From positions 1 through 64,000 of the forward strand of contig NZ_JAYMEM010000026.1 of the NCBI RefSeq assembly GCF_037029465.1: a stretch of 64,000 nt of DNA, written 5' to 3'. Below the pieces are notes generated by a model. It was not told where the DNA came from, did not search any database, and saw only the letters and a list, made by a program, of their open reading frames with translations. Source of the stretch: Mesoflavibacter sp037029465. GTDB taxonomy: Bacteria; Bacteroidota; Bacteroidia; Flavobacteriales; Flavobacteriaceae. The translations under genes and the position numbers were made by a program. Of the stretch, positions 14,189 through 23,952 are shown piece after piece. Within the stretch, counting starts at the first letter, position 1; each line of letters opens with the position of its first letter.

Positions 14189-16567
14189 ATGATAAAAAAT
14201 ATAAGTCTATTATTAATGTTATGTGTGCAATTTGCATTTGCACAATCAAAAATAGAAGGTCGTATTACAAGTCAGACCAACGAAGTTATTCCATTTGCAA
14301 ATGTTATTATTGAAGGTACTTCAAAAGGAACATCTGCAAATCAAGAAGGGTATTATTTATTAGAAAACCTACCAAAAGGAACGTATAATATAAAAGTGTC
14401 TTACGTAGGTTTTGTAGCTCAAACTAAGACAGTAAACTTAGAAGAGAATCAAAATTTGACAGTTAACTTTCAACTAAAAGGTGATACAGATTTAGAAGAA
14501 GTTGAAGTTTTTGGAAGTCGTTTTGAGCATCCTGATAAAATTGAAGCATTAACCAGATTACCATTAGCGCCTTATGAGCAAATACAGAGCATTTCTATAA
14601 TTTCTGATAAGTTAATTATGCAACAAGGTAACTTAACCATTTCTGAAGCAACTAAAAATGTACCAGGTGTATATACGTTTGCTACGTATGGTAATAAGAG
14701 AGAAAGTATGTCTTCACGTGGATTTAGAGGTATTCCTATCTTAAAAAATGGCGTTAGAGTACATTCAGATTTTAGAGGTGTTGGTGTTCTTACAGATATG
14801 CAAGGTGTAGATAATATACAAGTATTAAAAGGTGCAGCATCAATCACTCAAGGTGTAGCAACAGATTTAGGAAGTCCTGGTGGAGTTATTAATTTAGTTA
14901 CAAAAACACCTAAGTATACTTTTGGTGGTAATGCATCATTGCGTGCAGGTAGTTTTGGTCAAGCACGTACTACTTTTGATGTGTACGGTCCATTAACCAA
15001 ATCTCAAAACACAGCATTTAGAATTAACGGTGCTTTAGAGCGTGCAGATAGTTTCAGAGATAATGTGTCTAGCGACCGTTTTTATATCAATCCTTCTTTT
15101 GAATGGAAAGCAGATGATAAAACAACATTCACTTTTGAAATGGATTATTTTGAAGATAGCCGTACGCCAGATGTAGGGACAGTTAATCTTGGTGAAAATG
15201 ATGTAAACGCTATTTATGATCTTCCAGATAGTCAGTTTTTAGGATATGAAAACGATAAGTCTTTAACAACAAATGCTACTTATGCCATTCGTTTAGACAG
15301 AAAATTAACCGATAAATTAAGCTTAAAAGGAGCTTTTTATAAATCTAGTTTAGATTTAGATGATAAAGGAACTAGTTTAGGAAATGTAGTAGAAGACACT
15401 AACGGAAATCCTATTTACAATCAAAGAGTAAGAGGTTATTCAGTGTCTACAAGAAGTGATGATAATAGTGTTTTACAGTTTGATTTAATAGGAGATGAGC
15501 TTGAAACAGGTAAATTAAAGCACAGTTTTCAAGTAGGATTTGATTATCGTACCTCTAATTTTAGTACAACATCTCAACGTGTTTCAGCAATTGATACCAT
15601 AGATGTTTTTACAGAAAACACGCATACTTTACCAGATAATTTAAGTTTTTCGGCAGTAAATATTGGTGGTGCAAAATCAAAAGCAATCGGTTTTGTTGCA
15701 CAAGACGTTATTACATTTAACAAATGGTTTAAAACCTTTTTAGGTGTTCGTTACAGTAAAACTCAAACAATTACTGAAACAGAAACTACTCAAAGTGATG
15801 CTTTTAATCCTTTAGGAGGAATTATAGTGTCACCATTTAAAAACATTAACCTATTTGCTTCGTACACAAACAGCTCGTACCCAAGAACAGCAACTCGTTT
15901 AGATGCTAACGGAAACGAACTTGGTAACGAAAGATTTGATCAATTTGAAACAGGTATTAAAACCAACTGGTTAAACAATAGACTACGTTTTAACTTAACG
16001 TATTTCAAAATTAATAACAGAGACATCAACCTTCCTGTGTATGACGAAAACTGGGTAGCAACAGGCTATTACCAAAAAGGAGGAAACGACCAAAGACAAG
16101 GTATAGAGGTTGAATTAAGTGGACGTATATTAGAAAATTTAGAAGTGATTACAGGTTACTCTTACATAGATGCACAGTACAAAGAACATACGTCTTTTGT
16201 TTACGGTTCTTCACCATTAAACACACCAAAGCATACATTTAATGCTTATGCAAACTATAGCTTTAAACAACAGTTAGAAGGATTATCTGTTGGAGCAGGA
16301 GTGTATTACACAGGAGAAAGACCAATTAACGATTGGAGTGCTGGTGCTGTAACACACGAAGGTATTGTGCCAAACCAAAAACCATTTAATGTAGATGCTT
16401 ATACACTTGTAAATGCTCAAGTTGCTTATAAATTTGATCAACACTGGAACTTTAGAGTCTTATTAAACAACGTGTTTAACGAAATAGGTTACAATGCCTA
16501 CAGAACACGTTTTATTAACCAAACAGATCCAAGAAGTTTTGCAGGTGTATTAACTTATTCGTTTTAA
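14189..16567 (+). CDS. TonB-dependent siderophore receptor
   Basis: 792 aa. Signal peptide 1-18 (FAFAQ), a CarboxypepD_reg-like domain (about 20-107, with EGRITSQTNEVIPFANVIIE), plug domain (about 120-240, with SMSSRGFRGIPILKNG and VDNIQVLKGAASITQG) and a 22-strand barrel ending in the outer membrane signature FAGVLTYSF. VLKGAASI and GGVINLVTK are typical of siderophore receptors. It takes up ferric chelates using TonB energy. The PepSY membrane protein follows 70 nt downstream, a pairing usual for siderophore iron release, and a palindrome near the promoter fits iron control. The ligand is unknown. Confidence 0.9.
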   Translation: MIKNISLLLMLCVQFAFAQSKIEGRITSQTNEVIPFANVIIEGTSKGTSANQEGYYLLENLPKGTYNIKVSYVGFVAQTKTVNLEENQNLTVNFQLKGDTDLEEVEVFGSRFEHPDKIEALTRLPLAPYEQIQSISIISDKLIMQQGNLTISEATKNVPGVYTFATYGNKRESMSSRGFRGIPILKNGVRVHSDFRGVGVLTDMQGVDNIQVLKGAASITQGVATDLGSPGGVINLVTKTPKYTFGGNASLRAGSFGQARTTFDVYGPLTKSQNTAFRINGALERADSFRDNVSSDRFYINPSFEWKADDKTTFTFEMDYFEDSRTPDVGTVNLGENDVNAIYDLPDSQFLGYENDKSLTTNATYAIRLDRKLTDKLSLKGAFYKSSLDLDDKGTSLGNVVEDTNGNPIYNQRVRGYSVSTRSDDNSVLQFDLIGDELETGKLKHSFQVGFDYRTSNFSTTSQRVSAIDTIDVFTENTHTLPDNLSFSAVNIGGAKSKAIGFVAQDVITFNKWFKTFLGVRYSKTQTITETETTQSDAFNPLGGIIVSPFKNINLFASYTNSSYPRTATRLDANGNELGNERFDQFETGIKTNWLNNRLRFNLTYFKINNRDINLPVYDENWVATGYYQKGGNDQRQGIEVELSGRILENLEVITGYSYIDAQYKEHTSFVYGSSPLNTPKHTFNAYANYSFKQQLEGLSVGAGVYYTGERPINDWSAGAVTHEGIVPNQKPFNVDAYTLVNAQVAYKFDQHWNFRVLLNNVFNEIGYNAYRTRFINQTDPRSFAGVLTYSF

Positions 16568-16576
16568 TCTTTCTAT

Positions 16577-16620
16577 AAGTCATTCTGATTGATGTAAATT
16601 TGCCATCTTCAGAATGACTT
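16577..16620 (+). terminator. Hairpin between receptor and PepSY genes
   Basis: AAGTCATTCTGA (16577-16588) pairs perfectly with TCAGAATGACTT (16609-16620). The 12-bp stem has a 20-nt loop and only a short T-run (TTTTCTT), so it may be a partial terminator or an mRNA stabiliser within the operon. Confidence 0.5.
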
Positions 16621-16637
16621 TTCTTAAAAACTATTAA

Positions 16638-17765
16638 ATGAAAAAAAAGAAACCATACACAGTAAGAAAACTAATTAACGATATTCATTTATGGCTAGGA
16701 TTAGCTAGCGGAATAATTTTGTTTTTAGTATGTTTTAGCGGAACGATTTTAGCTTTTGAACACGAAATAAAAGAGTTCTTTTCAGAAGAATTTGTAGTCA
16801 CTCCAGAAGCTAATACGCAAACAGTAACACAATTGGTTTCTACCTTAAAAGAAAAAAATGAAGGTTTTGTTACAGGTTTACAAATACCAAGTGAAGCTAA
16901 TCAACCTTATGCTTTTAGCGTAAAGAAAGATTTAAAGCAAAGACGTGGTGCTACAGTTTTAGTAAATCCATATAACTCAGAAGTTAAAACAGTTGAAAAA
17001 TCTAGCGCAGATGCCTTTTTATTTAGCATGTTTAAGTTACACAGGTGGTTATTGTTAGATATTAATATAGGAAGACCAATTGTTGGAGTTGCCACAATTA
17101 TATTTTTAATTCTTTCAATTTCAGGTATTGTCTTATGGTTTCCTAAAAAGTTTAAATGGCGAAATTTTAAACAAGGATTTAAAATTAAAACCAATGCCAA
17201 TTGGAAACGTATCAACCACGATTTACATAACACTTTAGGTTTCTATTCGTGTATTATTGTTTTAATCATGGGGATTACTGGTTTATGTTGGTCTTTTGAA
17301 GGGTATCGCGAAGGATTAGGTAATTTAATAGGAGCTAAAATTTTTGATAGATCTTCACCTGAATTAAAAGTTGACAATAATACTGAAGAAGCTATAACAA
17401 TAGATGAAGCAATAAAAATAGCCAACAAAACATTAGATTATAAAGGAGATTTATCTGTGAGTTTTCCTAATAAAAGAGCTGATTATTTCAGTTTTAGAAA
17501 ATCTAACGAAGATAATTGGTCACCAGTAACTTCAGATAGGTTATATCTTAGTAAGACAGGAAAGGTGTTAGCAGTAGATTATTTTTCTGACAAACCACTT
17601 AATCAACAAATAGCATCGTTAATACGTCCAATTCATACAGGAGAAGTTTATGGTATGTTTTCAAAAATTATATACTTTTTAGCGTGTTTAATAGCAACAA
17701 GTCTACCTGTTACTGGTACGTTAATATGGATTAATAAATTGAAAAAGAAAAAGAAAAGAAAGTGA
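16638..17765 (+). CDS. PepSY-associated membrane protein (siderophore iron utilisation)
   Basis: 375 aa. Four membrane helices (about residues 22-42, 148-168, 200-220, 342-365) with PepSY-type periplasmic parts between them. DIHLWLGLASGIILFLVCFS and INHDLHNTLGFYSCIIVLIM are conserved helix starts whose histidines (His17, His193, His197) may bind heme. Proteins of this family next to TonB receptors act as inner membrane reductases releasing iron from siderophores. The C-terminus is a Lys/Arg tail (KLKKKKKRK). The terminator at 17806-17831 ends the unit. Confidence 0.85.
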   Translation: MKKKKPYTVRKLINDIHLWLGLASGIILFLVCFSGTILAFEHEIKEFFSEEFVVTPEANTQTVTQLVSTLKEKNEGFVTGLQIPSEANQPYAFSVKKDLKQRRGATVLVNPYNSEVKTVEKSSADAFLFSMFKLHRWLLLDINIGRPIVGVATIIFLILSISGIVLWFPKKFKWRNFKQGFKIKTNANWKRINHDLHNTLGFYSCIIVLIMGITGLCWSFEGYREGLGNLIGAKIFDRSSPELKVDNNTEEAITIDEAIKIANKTLDYKGDLSVSFPNKRADYFSFRKSNEDNWSPVTSDRLYLSKTGKVLAVDYFSDKPLNQQIASLIRPIHTGEVYGMFSKIIYFLACLIATSLPVTGTLIWINKLKKKKKRK

Positions 17766-17805
17766 ATCCCTTATTTTCATTTTAATTGATTTGATTTTCA
17801 AAATT

Positions 17806-17831
17806 AGCCTCAAGAGATTGAGGCTTTTTTT
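17806..17831 (+). terminator. Terminator after the PepSY gene
   Basis: AGCCTCAA/TTGAGGCT stem (17806-17813 and 17818-17825), GAGA tetraloop, followed by a T-run. Confidence 0.9.
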
Positions 17832-17889
17832 ATAACTATTTAAAAATCAACTTTATTTAAGTTTTAACTTAAAAAGGTGTGAATTTTAC

Positions 17890-17920
17890 TTTGTTTAAAA
17901 GAATTTCTTAAATATATTTG
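17890..17920 (+). promoter_or_regulatory. tRNA-Tyr promoter
   Basis: TTTG (17890-17893), 19 nt, TATATTTG (17913-17920), about 12 nt before the mature tRNA 5' end. It matches the spacing seen upstream of the siderophore receptor gene. Confidence 0.7.
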
Positions 17921-17931
17921 CCGACGGTTTT

Positions 17932-18013
<82 letters not shown>

Positions 18014-18016
18014 CAA

Positions 18017-18044
18017 AAAAAAGCGCTCTATTTAGAGCGCTTTT
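18017..18044 (+). terminator. Terminator after tRNA-Tyr
   Basis: AAAAGCGCTCTA/TAGAGCGCTTTT stem with a 2-nt centre and flanking A and T runs. It can also act on the minus strand, although the DUF2141 gene that would use it ends at 18082. Confidence 0.85.
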
Positions 18045-18081
18045 TTGGTTTTTTGATTGATTGATCTGGTTGGTTTATTGA

Positions 18082-18513
18082 TTAAAATATAATGTTAAAC
18101 TCTAGGTCCTTATCTGTTACTTCAAATTTAGCGTCACTATATTGAGGTGGACCATAAGACATTGGGTTGTTTGACATACCGTAACTTTCTAAAGGCATAC
18201 CGTTTTCAAAATCCATACGTTTGTTGTCATTTTCATCATGCATGACCATTATTGCGTAAGTACCAGCTTCAACATTAGTAAAAGTTACAGTAACTTGTCC
18301 GTTTTCTATTTTAGAAGTTAAATTTTTTACACCAGCACCTTTCATAAATGTGTCTTCGGTATGTAAACCTAACAGAACACTACCTTTGTTGTTTTTAATA
18401 TTTTTAATAGTCACTGTAATATTTTGACCATTAGAAGTCGTTTTTGTTTCTGTTTGAGCATTCACATTTAAGGCAAATATAAATGCTATAAAAAGTGTGT
18501 AAATAGTTTTCAT
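18082..18513 (-). CDS. DUF2141 domain secreted protein
   Basis: 143 aa. Signal peptide 1-19 (FALNVNAQ). Residues 28-140 are a DUF2141 beta-sandwich (NITVTIKNIKNNKGSVLLGL; VEAGTYAIMVMHDENDNKRM; GMPLESYGMSNNP). The MHDEN and NNP motifs are hallmarks of the family, whose members are exported proteins of unknown role. It lies downstream of the OmpA gene with a 103-nt gap, so an own promoter is possible. Confidence 0.85.
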   Translation of the reverse strand: MKTIYTLFIAFIFALNVNAQTETKTTSNGQNITVTIKNIKNNKGSVLLGLHTEDTFMKGAGVKNLTSKIENGQVTVTFTNVEAGTYAIMVMHDENDNKRMDFENGMPLESYGMSNNPMSYGPPQYSDAKFEVTDKDLEFNIIF

Positions 18514-18616
18514 AATTAATCGGTTTTGTTGTTTTTTGATAGTTCAAATGTCTAACAAAACATGATGCTTACATAAACTAAGTAACCGAACTGTAGATTT
18601 TTTTAGATGAATTGTT

Positions 18617-19861
18617 TTATTCTACAGGGATAATCTCTACACGTCTGTTTTTTTGTCTACCTTCTTCAGTATTACTCATATCTATAGGGTAAAGTTCTCC
18701 AAAACCTTTAGCTATTAAGATATCAGGGTTAACACCTTTAGTTATAAGATAGTCTTTTACAGCGTTTGCTCTCTCTAAGGATAACCTCTTATTGGTAGTG
18801 TTTGATGAGGTATTATCTGTATGACCAGAAATTAAATATTTTTTAAACTTTCCTTTTTTGATAAATTCAGCCATATTATCAAGACTTTTTTTGCCTGCTT
18901 CATTTATGTCTGCCTTACTTAAATCAAAGTAGATATAGACAGGCTTCAGTCTATTTAAATCGTCTTTAGAATAACTATCTTTAATTTCTTTTTTAGGACA
19001 ACCATCTTCTGTGCCTTGTAATTCTGGACATTTATCATATTTGTCTGGCACACCATCTTTATCATAATCTGGTAGCGGACAACCTTTGTTGCTAGTGTCG
19101 CCAGCTGTTTCTGGACATCTGTCGTATAAATCAGGAACTCCATCGTTATCTTGATCAGGACAACCGTTATTTGTGCCTGGTGTATCAGGACAATTATCTT
19201 CTTTGTCTGGTATGCCATCTTTATCGGTATCGGGGCAACCATTAAACTCGGCTAAACCAAAGGTATTAGGACACTCATCTTCCTGATTAAAAATACCATC
19301 ATTATCATTGTCTGACCCTCCAAATTTGAAAATAATTCCTGCAGAATGTTGATAATGACTTAAACCGTAGTCTTCAAAAGCATGTTTGTAAACGCTTTGT
19401 GCTGTTAACCCAAAATTATAAGTTACCCAAAAGTCTATACCTACTGCACCGTTTACTGTTCCTGCACCAATTTCGTCTAACCACGTGTATCCACCACCAA
19501 GACTTACATAAGGATTAACCACAAAGCTATTAGTTAGTTTATATTTAAACATACCGTCAATAGAAATGTAAGGAAATTTTTCGTCTCTATTAATATGTTC
19601 TTGCCTTACACTATTTAAAGATACTAGTGTTTCAAAAGAAAATTTATTCTTTAAATGTCTTGATAATGCTAGTTTAAAACCAGCAGGATCCATATTCCAT
19701 GTTTGAAATTTACCCTTTTCACCAGGTAGTTTTCTTACAGGATTATTTACTGCGTTTGTACTTAAACTTGCTGTCCAAGGAGAATATTTATCTTGAGCAA
19801 AAGTTGTTTTAAAAAAAGATAGAGAGAGAATTACAGTTAGTAGTAAAACTAAGCGTTTCAT
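18617..19861 (-). CDS. OmpA family protein with TSP3 repeats
   Basis: 414 aa. Signal peptide 1-22 (FKTTFAQ), N-terminal beta-barrel (about 25-185), about five calcium-binding thrombospondin type 3 repeats (188-300; DNDNDGIF, DTDKDGIPDKEDNCPD, DQDNDGVPDLYDRCP, DYDKDGVPDKYDKCP), and a C-terminal OmpA peptidoglycan-binding domain (about 308-414; ISGHTDNTSSN, LSLERANAVKDYL). It would span the outer membrane and tie it to peptidoglycan, a common major protein of Flavobacteriia. Monocistronic by spacing on both sides. Confidence 0.92.
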   Translation of the reverse strand: MKRLVLLLTVILSLSFFKTTFAQDKYSPWTASLSTNAVNNPVRKLPGEKGKFQTWNMDPAGFKLALSRHLKNKFSFETLVSLNSVRQEHINRDEKFPYISIDGMFKYKLTNSFVVNPYVSLGGGYTWLDEIGAGTVNGAVGIDFWVTYNFGLTAQSVYKHAFEDYGLSHYQHSAGIIFKFGGSDNDNDGIFNQEDECPNTFGLAEFNGCPDTDKDGIPDKEDNCPDTPGTNNGCPDQDNDGVPDLYDRCPETAGDTSNKGCPLPDYDKDGVPDKYDKCPELQGTEDGCPKKEIKDSYSKDDLNRLKPVYIYFDLSKADINEAGKKSLDNMAEFIKKGKFKKYLISGHTDNTSSNTTNKRLSLERANAVKDYLITKGVNPDILIAKGFGELYPIDMSNTEEGRQKNRRVEIIPVE

Positions 19862-19958
19862 GTGTTTTTAGTAAATTGATTAATAGCAAAGCCAATATAA
19901 ACTAAAAAAATAGAATAATAAAAATAAATAGATAATAGGTTAAAGATTAGCGATTAGC

Positions 19959-21290
19959 TTACAATAAACCACGTGCTTTAATTTCTAAATACTTATTAAT
20001 AGTATCTAAAGTAAGGTTTTCTGGAGTGGTTAAAATAGAGTAGATGCCGTACTTTTTAAGCTCGTTAACGATTAAGCGTTTTTCAAAAGCAAATTTTTCT
20101 GCAACTACCTTATCATAAGTTTGCTGTATGGTTTCGGCAGGTGCTTTGATAAATTTATCTAGCTCTGTATTTTCAAAGAAAATAACGACTAGTAAATGGT
20201 TTTTTGCAATTCCTTTTAAATACGGTAATTGTCTGTGTAAACTGTCTAATGTTTCGAAGTTTGTATAGAGTAATATTAAACTTCTATGTGTAATGTTTCT
20301 TTTTATATCTGCATATAATCTACCAAAGTCACTTTCAAAAAAATCGGTATTAACGTTGTATAAGCCTTCAAGAATTAAATTCATTTGAGATGTTCTCCTT
20401 TCAGCAACGACACGATTTTCAACACGTTTTGAAAAAGTGAAAATTCCTGCTTTGTCTTGCTTTTTTAATGCAACATTACTAATCACTAAAGACGCATTTA
20501 TGGCATAATCCAGAAGGGTTAACTGGTTAAAAGGCATTTTCATAACACGACCTTTGTCTATTACAGAATAAACTGGTTGCGATTTTTCATCTTGAAATTG
20601 ATTAACCATTAACGCATTTCGTTTTGCGGTAGCTTTCCAGTTAATGGTACGCAAATCATCACCTAAAACATATTCTTTAATTTGTTCAAATTCCATTGTG
20701 TGACCAAGTCTACGCACTTTTTTGATACCGTATTGTAGTAAATTATTACTAAAAGCCATCAAGTCGTATTTTTTTAATTGAATAAAACTTGGGTAGTTAG
20801 GTACCATTGCATTATCGTTAAAAGTAAAACGCCTTGCGACTAAACCAAACACCGATTTTGCGTATATATTTAGTTTACCAAAATGATATTCGCCACGTTC
20901 TACGGGACGTAATTGGTATTCTAATTTAGATGATGAAGATGCGTCTAGTTTTCTTTCAATATTAAAATCTCTTACTTGAAATTGTTCAGGAATTTCGTCT
21001 ATAATATTAGTGTATACAGGAAATGTATAAAAGTTTTCAATTTGAAGTTGAATTGGGTTTTGATCTCCATTTGAGAGTTTTTCGGGTAAAATTCTTGAGG
21101 CTGAAATTCCTTTTTTAGCTGAAAATAATAGCAGTGTATCTAATACTATTAGTGCAACTAAACCTAATAGCAATAATGATACAATATTGAGTAATCTTGG
21201 AAACAAAAAGCTAACCACATACAATATCATTATGGCAATGCATGCATAGAAAAAACGGTTTTGTATGTAAAATGGTTTTAAGAGTTTCAT
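19959..21290 (-). CDS. DUF58 domain protein (MoxR partner)
   Basis: 443 aa. Two N-terminal membrane helices (residues 13-32, 34-55), a beta-rich segment, then the DUF58 region with GDDLRTINWKATAKRNALMV (about 210-229) and a vWA-like fold after it (VYSVIDKGRVM in place of a full MIDAS). DUF58 proteins work with MoxR ATPases in membrane-associated complexes, probably assembling or maturing other proteins. It is the last gene of the minus-strand operon starting at 26617; the DUF805 gene separates it from moxR. Confidence 0.87.
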   Translation of the reverse strand: MKLLKPFYIQNRFFYACIAIMILYVVSFLFPRLLNIVSLLLLGLVALIVLDTLLLFSAKKGISASRILPEKLSNGDQNPIQLQIENFYTFPVYTNIIDEIPEQFQVRDFNIERKLDASSSSKLEYQLRPVERGEYHFGKLNIYAKSVFGLVARRFTFNDNAMVPNYPSFIQLKKYDLMAFSNNLLQYGIKKVRRLGHTMEFEQIKEYVLGDDLRTINWKATAKRNALMVNQFQDEKSQPVYSVIDKGRVMKMPFNQLTLLDYAINASLVISNVALKKQDKAGIFTFSKRVENRVVAERRTSQMNLILEGLYNVNTDFFESDFGRLYADIKRNITHRSLILLYTNFETLDSLHRQLPYLKGIAKNHLLVVIFFENTELDKFIKAPAETIQQTYDKVVAEKFAFEKRLIVNELKKYGIYSILTTPENLTLDTINKYLEIKARGLL

Positions 21291-21340
21291 CTAATTATTC
21301 TTCTATGAGATATTACGATTATTATTTGTTTTGTATAAAT

Positions 21341-21652
21341 CTAATTTTTTGGATTTGGTCCAAATTGATTTATTCCATATTCACTATTTCCTAACAACAT
21401 TACAAAAATGTAAAATGGTATAAATTGATACCAACCATTATTACCTCTATCATGACATCTTTTAGCACCTTGAGCAAACAGAAACCAGAATAAAGGAATT
21501 ACTATAATCAACCCAAGAATCTGTGGAATTTTATAGAAATAAATGTTTTCGATTATGTTAAATGTTAATCCAAAAATTTTACAAATAAAAACGCTTATTA
21601 TAAATTCAGTTCTTCTAATTCTACCTTGAAATGAAAATGGATTTTTAAACAT
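21341..21652 (-). CDS. DUF805 membrane protein
   Basis: 103 aa, two or three membrane helices. It has the DUF805 pattern: N-terminal FSFQGRIRRTEF, then AKRCHDRGNNGWYQFIPF near the middle. The family is of unknown function. It lies 5 nt after the MoxR gene and 50 nt before the DUF58 gene, inside an operon in which MoxR and DUF58 are usually adjacent, so it may be a late insertion. Confidence 0.85.
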   Translation of the reverse strand: MFKNPFSFQGRIRRTEFIISVFICKIFGLTFNIIENIYFYKIPQILGLIIVIPLFWFLFAQGAKRCHDRGNNGWYQFIPFYIFVMLLGNSEYGINQFGPNPKN

Positions 21653-21657
21653 ATCAA

Positions 21658-22752
21658 TTACCTTGGTATTTCTACAGCTTCTATAATTTGTTTTATAATT
21701 TGTTTGCTTGTTACACCTTCCATTTCGCGTTCTGGCGTCACAATAACACGATGTTGTAACACAGGTATTGCTGCTTGTTTAATGTCTTCTGGAGTTACAA
21801 AATCGCGTCCATTCATTGCAGCAAAAGCTTTACTAGATTTTAGAATAGCTATAGATGCTCTTGGTGATGCACCTAAATATAAAAATGGATTGTTACGTGT
21901 GTTTACTATAATATCTGCGATGTATTTTATCAAATGACTTTCGATAATAATCTGATTGACTAAACCTTGAAACTCTTTAATTTTTGCTTCACTTAAATAG
22001 GTTGTGATTTGATTAATTTTTTTATCGCCTTTTAAGTCGTGTTCACGATTTAAGATTTCTATTTCTTCTTCTAAATTAGGGTAATCAATATCTATTTTGA
22101 AAAGAAAACGGTCTAATTGTGCTTCTGGTAAACGATACGTTCCTTCTTGCTCTACAGGGTTTTGAGTAGCTAAAACAATAAAAGGTAAACTCATTTGATA
22201 TTTATTACCGTCTATAGTTATTTGGCGTTCTTCCATAACCTCAAACAGTGCAGCTTGTGTTTTTGCAGGTGCACGGTTAATCTCGTCAATTAAAACCATG
22301 TTAGAAAAAATAGGACCTTTTTTAAACTCAAATTCAGATTTTTTCATGTCAAAAACCGAAGTTCCTAAAATATCACTCGGCATTAAATCGGGTGTAAATT
22401 GAATACGACTAAAATCTATTGCCAAAGATTTGGCTAATAAACGTGCCGATATTGTTTTTGCAACACCAGGAACACCTTCTATTAAAGCATGACCGTTGGC
22501 TAAAATAGCAGCAATTAGCATATCAATCATTCCTTTTTGACCAACGATTACTTTACTAATTTCTGACTTTATTTGCGCAACACCTTGTTGCAGTTCGGTT
22601 AGGTCAATACGGTTAGTAAAGTTTACATTTTCATCAGTTGTTTCTGGTGTAACATGATCTGAAGTAACATCATTTGTTGGTACAGAATTCTCAGTGTTTT
22701 CAGCTTCTGACGGAATGTATTTTTTTGCTTCTTCGTTATTAAATTCTTCCAT
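21658..22752 (-). CDS. MoxR family AAA+ ATPase
   Basis: 364 aa. A non-conserved acidic N-terminus (1-45), then the AAA-3 core: Walker A GVPGVAKT (93-100), Walker B MVLIDEINR (152-160), sensor 1 ATQNP (195-199), and the lid with YLGASPRASIAIL. MoxR ATPases act as chaperones for metal insertion or complex assembly with vWA-type partners, here DUF58, DUF4350 and DUF4129 proteins in the same operon. 3 nt separate it from the upstream DUF4350 gene. Confidence 0.92.
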   Translation of the reverse strand: MEEFNNEEAKKYIPSEAENTENSVPTNDVTSDHVTPETTDENVNFTNRIDLTELQQGVAQIKSEISKVIVGQKGMIDMLIAAILANGHALIEGVPGVAKTISARLLAKSLAIDFSRIQFTPDLMPSDILGTSVFDMKKSEFEFKKGPIFSNMVLIDEINRAPAKTQAALFEVMEERQITIDGNKYQMSLPFIVLATQNPVEQEGTYRLPEAQLDRFLFKIDIDYPNLEEEIEILNREHDLKGDKKINQITTYLSEAKIKEFQGLVNQIIIESHLIKYIADIIVNTRNNPFLYLGASPRASIAILKSSKAFAAMNGRDFVTPEDIKQAAIPVLQHRVIVTPEREMEGVTSKQIIKQIIEAVEIPR

Positions 22753-22755
22753 AAT

Positions 22756-23952
22756 TTATGCGGTATAAAAATCTTCTATTTGCTTATTTAAATTGATTAA
22801 ATCTGCTTCTGTACATTGTGGTTTTGCTTTTAAATGTACTATAGATTTAACTAACTGTTGTATTTGTTCTATGTCTTTTCCTGATTTTTGAATCAGTAGC
22901 TTGGTAAAACGTTCGTCTAAAACTTGAGTGTCTAAAAAGTAAACACGTCTTAAATATTCTAAAAAGTAGGTTATTTTCTTTTCAACTAAATTGTTATGGT
23001 CTTTAGTTTCGTAGTATAAATTACCAATGGTTTTTGTAAATGCTACGGTTGTATTTTCGTGCGGTTTAATTTCTTTAACAATGCGTTGTCTTCGTTTTGC
23101 GTTAAAAATTAAGAATAACACCAAACTAATCAAGCCTAAATACCAAGCGTAACGCAGTGCATCTTGACTTAAGATATATCTAAGTTTAGAGCTGCTAACG
23201 TTAGTGTTTGCTTTGTTTAGCGAGTTGTAAAAAATATTATCTTCTGGCAGATAGCCCAAAACCGCTTCGGCATATTTTTTATTGTTTTTCTTTAATAAAT
23301 TATAATTTGTAAACGCAATTGGTTGTAAATGAAGTAAAAACGAACCTTGATAATAATTAACTTTTATAAAGTTAGGAAACGCAATACTATCAAATGTTTG
23401 ATGCCCTAAAACCGTTGTAAGATCTTTGTCAAGTTTTGAAAAATGAAAGTTGTTAATACCTCTATCTATGGTAATACTATCTGTTTTAAATCTTGGATTA
23501 GTTAATGTGAAATAGCTATTACCTTTTAAATCATATTGGTTAGTTGTATTAAATCCTAACGAGTCTTTTAATCGGTTAGGAAAATAATTGCTAGACATAA
23601 AAACGGTGTTACCATAGGATACAAAATCTAAAAGCTCTTGTGCTGAGATTTCGTCCATTTCTGAGTATTGCGCTACGTGTATAAAATTACCAGTTGTGGT
23701 ATATTCGTCTTCTTCCCAATCGTAATAGGCGTCAAAAAACTCGTAAGGTGTTTTTCTTACATCTGTAAACTCTTGATTAGGAAAAACAGCTTCTAATTCT
23801 TCATGAAAGATATACGTACCAAAAGGAATTTTGTGTCTTTCGTTATAGGTTGGTTTCCAGTTTATTGGTCGCTCTCGAGTAAGTTCGATAAACGCTATTA
23901 GTCCAAAGATGAATATCAATAAACCGATGTAAATTTTTATTGTTCTGTTCAT
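22756..23952 (-). CDS. DUF4350 domain membrane protein
   Basis: 398 aa. N-terminal helix (5-22), an extracytoplasmic DUF4350 domain (about 30-230, with QELLDFVSYGNTVFMSSNYF resembling a GATase-like fold), second helix (about 268-285), then a cytosolic helical part with a short basic region (AKRRQRIVKEIKP). It overlaps the preceding gene by 4 nt (ATGA). The DUF4350-MoxR-DUF58 linkage is conserved in Bacteroidota; function unknown. Confidence 0.85.
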   Translation of the reverse strand: MNRTIKIYIGLLIFIFGLIAFIELTRERPINWKPTYNERHKIPFGTYIFHEELEAVFPNQEFTDVRKTPYEFFDAYYDWEEDEYTTTGNFIHVAQYSEMDEISAQELLDFVSYGNTVFMSSNYFPNRLKDSLGFNTTNQYDLKGNSYFTLTNPRFKTDSITIDRGINNFHFSKLDKDLTTVLGHQTFDSIAFPNFIKVNYYQGSFLLHLQPIAFTNYNLLKKNNKKYAEAVLGYLPEDNIFYNSLNKANTNVSSSKLRYILSQDALRYAWYLGLISLVLFLIFNAKRRQRIVKEIKPHENTTVAFTKTIGNLYYETKDHNNLVEKKITYFLEYLRRVYFLDTQVLDERFTKLLIQKSGKDIEQIQQLVKSIVHLKAKPQCTEADLINLNKQIEDFYTA

